Below are positions 6,879 to 14,661 of a stretch of DNA of 20,183 nt, piece after piece. The stretch covers positions 1-20,183 of the forward strand of contig JAICSG010000007.1 in NCBI GenBank assembly GCA_025937035.1, in the 5' to 3' direction. Both the position numbers and the translations under genes were made by a program. The DNA comes from Thermoanaerobaculia bacterium (GTDB taxonomy: Bacteria; Acidobacteriota; Thermoanaerobaculia; Multivoradales; UBA5704). A model generated the notes under the pieces. The model worked only from the letters and a program-made list of their open reading frames with translations. It ran no database searches and was not told the DNA's origin. Within the stretch, counting starts at the first letter, position 1, and every line of letters starts with the position of its first letter.

Positions 6879-7514
6879 ATGAGCCCATGCGAGAAGAATC
6901 CCGCCGTCCTGGCGCCCACCTGGGAGGCGCTCATCCACAGCTACAAGCCGGTCGTGCGGCGGCAGGTGACCCGGTCGTTGCGCCTGGCCGGCATCGACAG
7001 GCCCCGGCACGAGCAGATCGAGGAGCGGGAGCAGGAGGTCTATTTCCGGCTGCTGACCGGCGGGTCGCGGCGGCTGCGGCTGCTCCAGCGCTGGAACGAG
7101 GGGCAGCGGGTGAGCTATCTCTCCCGGGTCGCCCAGGGCGTGGTGGCCGACGAGATGCGGGCGCGGGCGGCCGTCAAGCGGGGACACGGGTACCGGTTCA
7201 TGCGGATCGGGCGCCTGTGCGAGATCGCCGACCAGGTCGTCGACGAGCGCACGCCCGAGCACGACATCCTGCTGCGCGAGGGGCGGCTCGCCGTGCTCTC
7301 CCGCTGCCGCGCGCTGCTCGATCCGCGGCTCCGGCCGGAGGACCGCGACCGCTCCCTGCGCATTCTCCGCCGCGCCCTGCTCGACGGCTGGAGCTATGAG
7401 GAGATCAGGCAAGCCGAAGGCGGGAGGCTGGCCGCGATCACCGTTCATTCCCTGGTGCACCGGATGCGGAGGAGGCTGGTCTCATCGTCCTGGAGATATG
7501 ATCCCGGCTCATGA
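6879..7514 (+). CDS. Putative ECF-like RNA polymerase sigma factor
   Basis: 211 residues. The N-terminal half looks like sigma region 2: TWEALIHSYKPVVRRQVTRS (14-33), EEREQEVYFRLL (48-59, like the DxxQEVFxRL core), and VSYLSRVAQGVVADEMRARAA (78-98). The C-terminal half resembles region 4: DRSLRILRRALLDGWSYEEI (157-176) and LAAITVHSLVHRMRRRLV (184-201) as helix-turn-helix. Similarity is moderate, and no conserved region 3 is present, as in ECF types. No anti-sigma factor gene is adjacent. The ATG has GGAGAAGAG upstream. The stop codon overlaps the ATG of the next gene (ATGA), so the two are translationally coupled. Confidence 0.65.
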   Translation: MSPCEKNPAVLAPTWEALIHSYKPVVRRQVTRSLRLAGIDRPRHEQIEEREQEVYFRLLTGGSRRLRLLQRWNEGQRVSYLSRVAQGVVADEMRARAAVKRGHGYRFMRIGRLCEIADQVVDERTPEHDILLREGRLAVLSRCRALLDPRLRPEDRDRSLRILRRALLDGWSYEEIRQAEGGRLAAITVHSLVHRMRRRLVSSSWRYDPGS

Positions 7515-8455
7515 TCCGCATCTTCACCGATCCGGCCTGTCTCGACCATCAGGCACCTCCCGGCTATCCCGAGCGGCCGGAACGGCTCTCCGGGATTCTG
7601 GCCCACCTGCGGGAGCGCGGCTGGCCGCTGGCCGAGGGCGGGGGGATCTCCCGGGAGGCGGCGCGCGAGGCGGTGACGGCCCTGCACGACGAGAGGTACG
7701 TCGCCCGCTTCGAGCGCGCCGCCGCGCGGGGAGACTCGCTGCTCGACTCGGCGGACAACCCGCTCTCCAGCGGCACCTGGGAGGCGGCCTGGGCCGCGGT
7801 CGGCACCACGCTGGCGGCGGCCGACTGGGTCGCCGGGGATGCCGGGCGCACGGCCCTCGCGGCGGTGCGCCCTCCGGGGCATCACGCCGAGCGTGAGGTC
7901 GCCATGGGCTTCTGCTTCTTCAACAACGCCGCGGTGGCGGCCGAGCACCTGCGCCGCCGCCACGGCGCCGCCCGGGTGGCGGTCTTCGACTTCGACGTCC
8001 ACCACGGTAACGGCACCCAGCACCTGTTCGAGGAGCGCGCCGACATCTTCTATGCCAGCACCCACCAGTACCCCTTCTACCCAGGCACCGGCGCCGCGGA
8101 CGAGCGGGGGATCGGTGAAGGGGAGGGATTCACCTTGAACGTCCCTCTCCCGGCCGGTACGGGGGACGAGCGCTACGGCGAGGAGATCCGCGAGCGGGTC
8201 CTCCCAGCATTGCGCCGCTTCGCCCCGGAGGTCCTGATCCTCTCGGCCGGCTTCGACGCCTGGCAGAACGACCCACTGGGCGGCATGCGGGTCACCGAGG
8301 AGGGGTTCCGCTCCTGGGGGGACTGGCTGCGCGATCTCGCCGCCGAGGTCTGCGGCGGCCGGGTGCTTGCCGTCCTCGAAGGAGGCTACGACCTCCGGAG
8401 CCTCCCCCGGCTGGTCGAGGCGCACCTGGAAGGGCTGGCGGGCGGCCGGCCATAG
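7511..8455 (+). CDS. Histone deacetylase / acetylpolyamine amidohydrolase family zinc hydrolase
   Basis: 314 residues, cytoplasmic. Removes acetyl (or other acyl) groups from amines such as acetyl-lysine or acetylpolyamines; exact substrate not visible. Class II HDAC-like motifs are complete: YPERPERL (19-26) for substrate rim, RPPGHHAE with the catalytic pair H124-H125, GFCFFNNAAVAA (133-144), FDFDVHHGNGTQ with zinc ligands D162 and H164, AGFDAWQNDPLGG with third ligand D249, and EGGYD with catalytic Tyr293. All active-site residues are present. It overlaps the upstream sigma factor gene by 4 bases. The acetoin-utilisation protein AcuC belongs to the same fold, but no acu neighbours are present. 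Confidence 0.93.
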   Translation: MIRIFTDPACLDHQAPPGYPERPERLSGILAHLRERGWPLAEGGGISREAAREAVTALHDERYVARFERAAARGDSLLDSADNPLSSGTWEAAWAAVGTTLAAADWVAGDAGRTALAAVRPPGHHAEREVAMGFCFFNNAAVAAEHLRRRHGAARVAVFDFDVHHGNGTQHLFEERADIFYASTHQYPFYPGTGAADERGIGEGEGFTLNVPLPAGTGDERYGEEIRERVLPALRRFAPEVLILSAGFDAWQNDPLGGMRVTEEGFRSWGDWLRDLAAEVCGGRVLAVLEGGYDLRSLPRLVEAHLEGLAGGRP

Positions 8456-8486
8456 GCCCTCATCACCCTATAGAGAAAAGCCAATA

Positions 8487-8516
8487 TTGACTTTTCAAGG
8501 CCAAAGCCCATAAAAT
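8487..8516 (+). promoter_or_regulatory. Sigma70 promoter for the Ig-like repeat protein gene
   Basis: TTGACT (8487-8492), 18-base spacer, TAAAAT (8511-8516); each box matches 5 of 6 consensus bases. The leader to the ATG at 8635 would be about 110 bases, long enough to hold regulation, but I recognise no riboswitch in it. Confidence 0.65.
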
Positions 8517-8634
8517 CCGCGAAAGCTCACGTATTACTTGAAGGGTGACCCCCTAAAGGTTGGCGTTTTTCGGCTGTTCCCGACGTTTCACACAGCGGGT
8601 GTTTGACGAAGCTGGTCGTGGAGGAGGTAGGAGC

Positions 8635-9897
8635 ATGAAGCGCTATGTCATCGTGTCCCTGATCGCGGTGGCCCTGCTGGCGGCGGTTCCGGGCTGGGCC
8701 GCTCCGCCGTTCGGCTCGTTCGGCGGCATCGTGGGGGGCGGCAACTCCGGTGCCGGCCTGTTGCCGCTCACGGGCTGGGCCCTGGACGACAACGGCATTC
8801 TGGCGGTGGACATCCTGGTGGATGGCGTCGTCGCCGCCCGGGCCAATTACGGCCGCGCCCGCGCCGGCGTGACGGCGCGGTTCCCCGGTTATCCGGATTC
8901 GGCGAGCCCCGGCTTCGCCCTCCAACTCGACACCACTCATTACCTGAACGGCCTCCACACGGTGACCGCGCGGGTGAAGAGCCGCGCCGGCGAGGTGACG
9001 CTCCTCGAGCCCCGGACGATCAACTTCACCAACGTCACCCACGACCTGGCCCCCTTCGGCGCCATCGAGTTCCCCAAGCCGCAGGCCGAGCTGCGGGGCA
9101 ACTGTGACGTGACGTCGCCCGTCCGCCGCTATTCCGTGCTCTCCGGCTACGCGCTCGACTCCGGCCTCACCGACTTCGATACCGGTGTCGCCTACGTCGA
9201 GCTGCTGATCGACCGCGCCCGGGGCTTCGACCCGTGGACCGGCACCGAGTTCAGCACCGACATCTCCTGCACCTTCAACGCGGTGACGGGCGGGCAGACC
9301 GACTGCTACGGCATCCGCCGGGTGGACATCGAGAAGGTCTATCCCAGCCTCAAGGACAGCCCCCACAGCGGCTTCCGCTTCGTGCTCGACATCGGCAACA
9401 TGATCTCGCCGCTGCCCATCCCGGGCTACGAGCCGGCCTACAGCCAGGGGGCCCATATCCTCACCATCCGCGCCGGCGATCACGCCAGCCAGCTCCGCGA
9501 CATCGCCGAGATCCCGGTCACCTTCGTCTGCGACCAGAACCTGCCGAACGAGCCCTCGGTGGGGGACATCGACCTGCCGCAGAACGGCCTGCTCTATCAC
9601 GGGGTCGTCACCACGACCGGCTGGGCGCTCGACTGGAATGGGGTGAGCAGCATCCAGGTCCTGGTCGACGGCCATCCGGTGGGCAACGCCACCTACGGCT
9701 TCCCGCGGCCGGACGTCTTCCAGCTCTCCTACTATCCGGGCTTCCCCAGCAGCGGCGCTCCCGGCTGGCAGTTCCAGCTCGACACCACGCAGCTCAACAA
9801 CGGCGAGCACTTCCTCGACGTGATCGTGACCGACAACCTGGGCGTCACCACCTATATCGGCAAGCGGCGCTTCGTGGTCAACAACGTCGGCGGATAA
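8635..9897 (+). CDS. Secreted Ig-like three-repeat protein
   Basis: 420 residues. The signal peptide MKRYVIVSLIAVALLAAVPGWA is cleaved near residue 22. The mature protein has three versions of a beta-sandwich-like repeat. Repeat 1 (about 44-133) has TGWALDDNGILAVDILVDG, NYGRARAGV, YPDSASPGFALQLDTT and LNGLHTVT. Repeat 2 (about 167-298) has LSGYALDSGL, VAYVELLIDR, a Cys-containing insertion (C212, C224), SGFRFVLDI and GAHILTIRAGD. Repeat 3 (about 324-415) has TTGWALDWNGVSSIQVLVDG, TYGFPRPDV, PGWQFQLDTT and LNNGEHFLDV. This motif pattern is known from Ig-like modules of large secreted proteins. No catalytic domain, sorting signal or membrane helix is seen after the signal peptide. The ATG at 8635 was chosen for its GGAGGAGG ribosome site and signal peptide. 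Confidence 0.85.
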   Translation: MKRYVIVSLIAVALLAAVPGWAAPPFGSFGGIVGGGNSGAGLLPLTGWALDDNGILAVDILVDGVVAARANYGRARAGVTARFPGYPDSASPGFALQLDTTHYLNGLHTVTARVKSRAGEVTLLEPRTINFTNVTHDLAPFGAIEFPKPQAELRGNCDVTSPVRRYSVLSGYALDSGLTDFDTGVAYVELLIDRARGFDPWTGTEFSTDISCTFNAVTGGQTDCYGIRRVDIEKVYPSLKDSPHSGFRFVLDIGNMISPLPIPGYEPAYSQGAHILTIRAGDHASQLRDIAEIPVTFVCDQNLPNEPSVGDIDLPQNGLLYHGVVTTTGWALDWNGVSSIQVLVDGHPVGNATYGFPRPDVFQLSYYPGFPSSGAPGWQFQLDTTQLNNGEHFLDVIVTDNLGVTTYIGKRRFVVNNVGG

Positions 9898-9920
9898 GCC
9901 GGCTTCAGCCCCTTCCCGCG

Positions 9921-9948
9921 ACGCCCCATCCTCTTCCGGATGGGGCGT
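9921..9948 (+). terminator. Terminator after the Ig-like gene
   Basis: ACGCCCCATCC (9921-9931) pairs perfectly with GGATGGGGCGT (9938-9948) around a 6-base loop, 23 bases past the stop. The tail TCATGCTTTC is only moderately T-rich. Confidence 0.65.
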
Positions 9949-9995
9949 TCATGCTTTCAGGCCATGTTTTTTCCCCGGTGCTATTCTTCGCGGCC

Positions 9996-10955
9996 ATGGC
10001 GGGGATCGACCGCATCCTTTTCTTCGGCACCCCAGAGCTCGCCGTACCCACGCTCGCCGCTCTGGTCGAGGCCGGGCGGAGCCCCGTGCGCGTGGTCACC
10101 CAGCCGGCCCGTCCGGTCGGCCGCGGCCAGCGGGTCCAGGACCCGCCGGTCGCCCTCTGGGCGCGCGAGCACGGCCTGGAGGTGACCCAGCCCGAGCGCG
10201 TCCGCGCCCCCGCCTTCCTGGAGGAGGTGGCGGCGCTGGTGCCCGACCTCGCGGTGGTGGTGGCCTTCGGCCAGATCTTCCCGCGCGCCCTGCTCGACCT
10301 GCCGTGCCACGGCTGCGTCAACCTCCACGCCTCGCTGCTGCCCCGCTGGCGCGGCGCCTCGCCGATCCAGGCCGCGATCGCCGCCGGGGACACCCGCACG
10401 GGGGTGACCACGATGAAGATGGACGAGGGGATGGACACCGGCCCCATCCTGCTCGAGGAGACCGTCGAGATCGGCCCCTTGGAGACCGCGGGCGAGCTTG
10501 GGAAGCGGCTCGCGGAGACCGGCGGCCGGCTGATGGCACGCACGATCGACCTGCTCGAACGGGATGAGATCGAGCCCCGGCCGCAGCCCGCCGAGGGCGT
10601 GACCTATGCGCCGCGCCTGACCCGCGAGAGCGGCCGGGTGGATTGGGGGCTCTCCGCGCGCGAGATCCTCGACCGCCTGCGCGCCTACACCCCGTGGCCG
10701 GGGCTCACCGCCGGGCTGCGCGGCGAGCCGGTGAAGATCACGGCCGCGGAGGTGATCGAAGAGCCCGGCGCTTTTGGCGGGACAACCGCTCCGGGTACGA
10801 TCCTCGGCCTGCGCGGCGGCCGTCTTCTGGCCGTCTCCTGCGGCGGCGGCACCGTGCTGGGCCTGGCCGAGCTCCAGCGCCCGGGCAAGCGGGCCCTGCG
10901 CGCCGCCGACTTCCTGAATGGAGAGCGTCTGCGGGCTGGCGAGAGCTTCACCTGA
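9996..10955 (+). CDS. fmt: Methionyl-tRNA formyltransferase
   Basis: Formylates initiator Met-tRNA using 10-formyl-tetrahydrofolate. 319 residues, normal length. The N-terminal formyltransferase domain begins RILFFGTPELAVPTL. It has VAFGQIFPRALLDLP and VNLHASLLPRWRGASPIQ with catalytic N109 and H111 and the SLLPRWRG loop (113-120), then MKMDEGMDTGPIL with catalytic D147. The C-terminal OB-like domain runs from about residue 205. The ATG at 9996 fits the family start. No Shine-Dalgarno sequence is visible just upstream, so initiation may be weak or leaderless. rsmB follows 18 bases downstream, the usual fmt-rsmB order, but the peptide deformylase gene often found with them is missing. Confidence 0.97.
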   Translation: MAGIDRILFFGTPELAVPTLAALVEAGRSPVRVVTQPARPVGRGQRVQDPPVALWAREHGLEVTQPERVRAPAFLEEVAALVPDLAVVVAFGQIFPRALLDLPCHGCVNLHASLLPRWRGASPIQAAIAAGDTRTGVTTMKMDEGMDTGPILLEETVEIGPLETAGELGKRLAETGGRLMARTIDLLERDEIEPRPQPAEGVTYAPRLTRESGRVDWGLSAREILDRLRAYTPWPGLTAGLRGEPVKITAAEVIEEPGAFGGTTAPGTILGLRGGRLLAVSCGGGTVLGLAELQRPGKRALRAADFLNGERLRAGESFT

Positions 10956-10973
10956 CCCAAGCCCGCGAGAGAC

Positions 10974-12368
10974 ATGTCCAAGCGCCGCTTCGAGCCTCCA
11001 GCGACTTCCCAGACCGGTCCCGGCCGCAGCCGCCGGATGAGCTCCCGGCAGGACAACGTACGCGCCGCCGCGGCCTGGGTGCTCGAACGGACCCTGGCGT
11101 CGATGGCGCCGGCCGATTCCTTCCTCGACAGCGCCCTGCCGCGTTTCGACGATCGGGACCAGGGGCTGCTGCGCGAGCTGGTGATGGGCACCCTGCGCTG
11201 GCTGCGCCGGCTCGATCACGTGATCGCCGCCGCCAGCAACCGCTCCTTCGAGCAGATCGAGGAGGTGCTGCGCTCGCCCCTGCGCATCGCCACCTACCAG
11301 CTCCTCTTCCTCGACCGCGTGCCCGCGCACGCCGCCGTCCACGAGGCGGTGGAACAGGCGCACCAGCTCACCCATCGCGGCGGCGCCAGCTTCGTCAACG
11401 GCGTCTTGCGGCGGATCGCGCGCGCCCCGCGGCCCGAGGACTGGCCGGTCAACGAATCCGACCCCGTGCGGCGCATCGCGATCGAAAAGAGCCACCCCGA
11501 CTTCCTGGTCGCCCGCTGGCTCGACCGCTTCGGCACCGCGCGCACGCTCGACCTGCTCGACGCCAACAACCGGCCGAAGCCGATGCACCTGCTCGCCTTC
11601 CGCGACCGCGGCGGCCGCGAGCTGCTCGCCGAATCGCTGATCGACGAGGGGCTGGAGGTCGAGCCGGCGTCGCTCTCTCCCCTCGGCCTGATCGTGCGGC
11701 GCGGCAACCCCCTGGCCTCGGCGGCCTTCCAGCGCGGCGATTTCTACGTGCAGGACGAGGCGAGCCAGGCCGCCGCCCTGATCCCACCGCCGCGGCGCGA
11801 GGAGACCGTGCTCGACGCCGCGGCGGCGCCCGGCGGCAAGAGCTTCTCGCTGCTCGCCTGGGAGCCGACCGTTCACGTCACCATGAGCGACGTCGCCGCG
11901 TCGCGCGCGTCGCGGGTGCGCGACAACCAGCGGCGGCTGCGGCGCGCGCTGCCGCTGGCCGTGGGCGACGCCACGGCGCCGCCCTTCCGCGGCCCCTTCG
12001 ACCGCGTGGTGCTCGACCTGCCGTGCACCGGCACGGGCACCCTGCGCCGGCACCCCGAGATCAAATGGCGGATCAGCGAGAGCGAGATCGGCCGCCTGTC
12101 GCGCCAGGCGTTGCGGCTCCTCGAAGGCACGGCTCCCCTCGTGGCGCCGGGCGGCCGGCTGGTGGCCATCACCTGCTCGCTGGAGCCGGAGGAGAACGAG
12201 GACGTGATGACACGCTTTTTAGCAACTCATCCTGAGCTTTCCCTCCTTCCCCTGGATGGCTTGCTCGAAAGCCCTGTGGCGGCAGGGATTACGGGCCCGG
12301 GAGCCTGGCGCATCCTGACCGGCGGGGACCACGACGGCTTCACCGTCCACGTGCTCGCGAAAGCCTGA
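10974..12368 (+). CDS. rsmB: 16S rRNA (cytosine-967-C5)-methyltransferase
   Basis: 464 residues. The N-terminal NusB-like RNA-binding domain covers about residues 26-150 (DNVRAAAAWVLERTL; GTLRWLRRLDHVI; VHEAVEQAHQL; SFVNGVLRRIAR). The C-terminal SAM-dependent domain has DFYVQDEASQAA (256-267), SAM motif DAAAAPGGKS (281-290; family form DACAAPGGKT), the first catalytic-region Cys C351 in DLPCTGTGTLRRHPEIKWR, and the nucleophile-region Cys C401 in ITCSLEPEENE. Both Cys residues of RNA m5C methyltransferases are present. The ATG at 10974 gives a basic, low-complexity leader; the Met at residue 22 (11037) is a possible alternative start. Confidence 0.94.
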   Translation: MSKRRFEPPATSQTGPGRSRRMSSRQDNVRAAAAWVLERTLASMAPADSFLDSALPRFDDRDQGLLRELVMGTLRWLRRLDHVIAAASNRSFEQIEEVLRSPLRIATYQLLFLDRVPAHAAVHEAVEQAHQLTHRGGASFVNGVLRRIARAPRPEDWPVNESDPVRRIAIEKSHPDFLVARWLDRFGTARTLDLLDANNRPKPMHLLAFRDRGGRELLAESLIDEGLEVEPASLSPLGLIVRRGNPLASAAFQRGDFYVQDEASQAAALIPPPRREETVLDAAAAPGGKSFSLLAWEPTVHVTMSDVAASRASRVRDNQRRLRRALPLAVGDATAPPFRGPFDRVVLDLPCTGTGTLRRHPEIKWRISESEIGRLSRQALRLLEGTAPLVAPGGRLVAITCSLEPEENEDVMTRFLATHPELSLLPLDGLLESPVAAGITGPGAWRILTGGDHDGFTVHVLAKA

Positions 12369-12399
12369 ATCCAGGCGCTTCCGAGCGCTTCATGCTGTA

Positions 12400-12428
12400 T
12401 TGACAGCCCCCTCGCGTTGGCTTATCGT
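12400..12428 (+). promoter_or_regulatory. Sigma70 promoter for the HU gene
   Basis: Perfect TTGACA (12400-12405), 17-base spacer, TATCGT (12423-12428). The start codon at 12477 follows a leader of about 40 bases. Confidence 0.7.
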
Positions 12429-12476
12429 TTCCGCCAGTCACTTTCGTTCAAAAAAACGACTTACAGGAGGAGAGCG

Positions 12477-12776
12477 ATGGCTGGTAAGGCTGATCTGGTG
12501 AATAGCATTGTGGACTCCGTCGAGGGGATCACCCGGCGGCAGGCCGCTGCGGCATTCGAAGCGGTCGTCGGCGCGGTTTCGAGCTCCCTGAAGGCGGGGG
12601 AGTCGGTGAAGATTCCGGGGCTCGGCAGCTTCGCCGTCGCCGAGCGGGGTGCCCGCAAGGGCCGCAACCCCGCCACCGGCGAGTCGATCACCATCAAGGC
12701 CAGCAAGACGGTCCGCTTCAAGGCGGGCAAGGATCTCAAGGAAGCGGTCAACACCAAGAAGCGCGGCCGCAAGTAA
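12477..12776 (+). CDS. hup: HU-family DNA-binding protein
   Basis: Small nucleoid-associated protein that binds and bends DNA as a dimer. 99 residues, near the 90-residue norm with a basic tail. The helical dimer core is MAGKADLVNSIVDSVEGITR and onward, then KIPGLGSFAVAER (45-57), the DNA-wrapping arm with RNPATGE (63-69, the Pro that intercalates is P65), and TVRFKAGKDLKEAVN (78-92). The C-terminus is TKKRGRK. The ATG at 12477 has AGGAGGAGAG upstream. It stands alone between its own promoter and a strong terminator. HU and IHF subunits are hard to tell apart from a single sequence; the length and lone gene favour HU. Confidence 0.95.
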   Translation: MAGKADLVNSIVDSVEGITRRQAAAAFEAVVGAVSSSLKAGESVKIPGLGSFAVAERGARKGRNPATGESITIKASKTVRFKAGKDLKEAVNTKKRGRK

Positions 12777-12802
12777 GAGCCTCAAGCCTCGCCGCAGCTC
12801 CT

Positions 12803-12846
12803 GAAGCCCCCGCGCGTACGCCGGCGCGCCGGGGGCTTCGGTGTTT
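12803..12846. terminator. Bidirectional terminator between HU and the GMC gene
   Basis: GAAGCCCCCGCGCG (from 12803) pairs with CGCGCCGGGGGCTTC (to 12839) with one bulged base, followed by GGTGTTTT. It closes the HU transcript on plus and abuts the stop of the converging GMC gene on minus. Confidence 0.75.
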
Positions 12847-14661
12847 TCAGTGGGCGTCCGCGAGGATCACGTCGCTGGCCTTCTCCGCGATCATGTAGAT
12901 GGGCACCACGATGAAGAAGCCCGGGATGCGGGGGAACACCGAGGCGTCCACGATGCGCAAGCCCCGGGTCCCGAGGACCCGGAAATTGCTGTCCACGACC
13001 GCGTTCGGATCGTCCGCCCGGCCCATCGGGTTGGTGCACGAGGCGTGGTGCCCCCAGGCGTTGCTCTTCACGAATTCGCGGAGCTGCCCGCCGGCTATGT
13101 CCGGCCCGGGGACCGTCTCCCCCTGGATGGCCGCGTTCTTGGCCGAGATCCGGCGCACGAATTCCACCGCTCCCGCCACCGCCTCGGCGTCGCTCCCGTT
13201 TGGATCACAAACTGGATCAAAATAGTTGAAATTGATTTTCGGCGGGTCGAGCGGGCTGGCCGAGCGCAGGCGCACGGTGCCGGTGTTGTTCCTGGCGTGC
13301 GCCTTGAGGATCGCCCAGGTGAGAAAGTTTTTCGTCCGCTCCACCTCCCGCGAGTAGCCGGGGAAATAACCGTAGAACTTACCCGGGAGGGCGAAGATGA
13401 AGAGATCGGGCTCGGGGCGTTCCGGCGCCGACTTCTTGATGATGCCGAGGACGGCGCCGCTGGTCGTATAGACCCCCTTGCCGTTCTGCCACTGAACGTA
13501 GCAGGGATCTCCCGGCTGGTTCGGCAGCGGCGGCGCGAAGGTCGCGCCGGCGAGCAGCTTCCAGGGCTGCTTCATCTCCGTGACGACGCCGATCTCATAA
13601 CGGTCCTGGAGGTTCGTTCCGACTCCCGGCCGGTCGAGGAGGCAGTCGATGCCGTGCTGCTGGAGATGAGCCGCCGGGCCGACCCCTGAGAGCATGAGGA
13701 GCTGGGGCGAGTTGAACGCGCCGCCGGCGAGGATGACCTCGCGCGAGCAGTAGTACCGTTTGACCTCGTAATCCACGTCAGGCTGCGGATCGCTGACCGC
13801 CTGCGGATCGGCCCGGTAGAGATGCTGCCCTTCCCAGCACTCGACCCCGATCGCGCGCTTGCCGGCGTCGAAGAGGATTTTGGTCGCCAGGGTGCTCATC
13901 CGCACTACGAGCTGCTGGGGCAGGGCGGCCTGGGTGGCCTGGATCAGCTCGCGCGTGCTCATGCGGCGTCCGCTGAGGGTCGCCAGGGGCGCGAAGCAGA
14001 TCCCCTCGAAATGCGGGGTCCGCCAGTCGTTCGGGTCCTGCGGCACGATCTGGGGGAGCGGCCCGCCGATCCCTTCCTTCCAGGCTCCGATCACCGCGTT
14101 GAGAACGGTCTGGAGCAGCGCGTCGTCGCCGAAGACTAGTGAGATGTCGGGGCCGGTCGTGGAAAGCCAGCCGTCCCACCCATGCCGCGTCGGGTTCGGT
14201 TGCCCGGCGCCGGGCTTGGGCACATAGCCGCAGCGCTCGAGCCGCTCGAAATATCCGCGCATCTTGTCCGCCGCCCAGGACGCATCGCCGGTGAGCTGGG
14301 CGATGTGGTCCCAGTCGCTGGAATGGCCGTAGACGGCGATCATGGCGTTGTGGGCCGTGCAGCCGCCGAGCGTGCCGGCGCGCGGATAGAAGATGCCGCC
14401 CTTGTCGGCCCTGTGCTTCGGATCCCGCTCCGGATTCTGACCGTAGTGATCGACGAAGAAATCCCAGGAGAGCTCCGGGTCCTCGCTCGCGTAGGTGTGG
14501 AAGACCGGGACCGGATAGGACGTCGTATCGGACGCCTGTCCCGCCTCCAGCAGGCCGACCTTGTGGCCGGCCTTGGCGGGGTTGCAGGCCACGGGGCCGC
14601 CGCCGGCGCCGGAGCCGATGACGATATAGTCGAAGTCGGGGTTTTGCGGATCGTTTGGCAT
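12847..14661 (-). CDS. GMC-family FAD-dependent oxidoreductase
   Basis: 604 residues. Oxidises an alcohol or sugar-type substrate with FAD and here probably passes electrons to the adjacent cytochrome (inference). The FAD-binding N-terminus reads DYIVIGSGAGGGP (11-23) with GxGxxG at 16-21, and LLEAG ends the second strand. The GMC signature region is GTLGGCTAHNAMIAVYGHSSDWD. EVILAGGAFNSPQLLMLSGVG is the second GMC signature. The C-terminal active site has WGHHASCTNPMG, with H539 at the catalytic His position. The second catalytic His/Asn is V585 (FFIVVPIYMIAEKASDVI). No signal peptide, Tat motif or membrane segment is seen, in contrast to its lipoprotein partner. Its ATG overlaps the cytochrome stop codon by one base (TGATG), so the two are translationally coupled. 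Confidence 0.93.
   Translation of the reverse strand: MPNDPQNPDFDYIVIGSGAGGGPVACNPAKAGHKVGLLEAGQASDTTSYPVPVFHTYASEDPELSWDFFVDHYGQNPERDPKHRADKGGIFYPRAGTLGGCTAHNAMIAVYGHSSDWDHIAQLTGDASWAADKMRGYFERLERCGYVPKPGAGQPNPTRHGWDGWLSTTGPDISLVFGDDALLQTVLNAVIGAWKEGIGGPLPQIVPQDPNDWRTPHFEGICFAPLATLSGRRMSTRELIQATQAALPQQLVVRMSTLATKILFDAGKRAIGVECWEGQHLYRADPQAVSDPQPDVDYEVKRYYCSREVILAGGAFNSPQLLMLSGVGPAAHLQQHGIDCLLDRPGVGTNLQDRYEIGVVTEMKQPWKLLAGATFAPPLPNQPGDPCYVQWQNGKGVYTTSGAVLGIIKKSAPERPEPDLFIFALPGKFYGYFPGYSREVERTKNFLTWAILKAHARNNTGTVRLRSASPLDPPKINFNYFDPVCDPNGSDAEAVAGAVEFVRRISAKNAAIQGETVPGPDIAGGQLREFVKSNAWGHHASCTNPMGRADDPNAVVDSNFRVLGTRGLRIVDASVFPRIPGFFIVVPIYMIAEKASDVILADAH

Noticed and set aside
6744..7460. N-terminal extension of the sulfatase-like gene on the minus strand
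   Set aside because: It lies over the sigma factor gene on the other strand and would bury the lipoprotein signal peptide inside the protein.
8456..8634. Riboswitch in the long leader of the Ig-like gene
   Set aside because: I could match no known riboswitch core, and no strong multi-stem fold is evident by eye.
9981..12053. 690-codon minus-strand open frame under fmt and rsmB
   Set aside because: Antisense shadow of two well-recognised genes; no ribosome site or motif.
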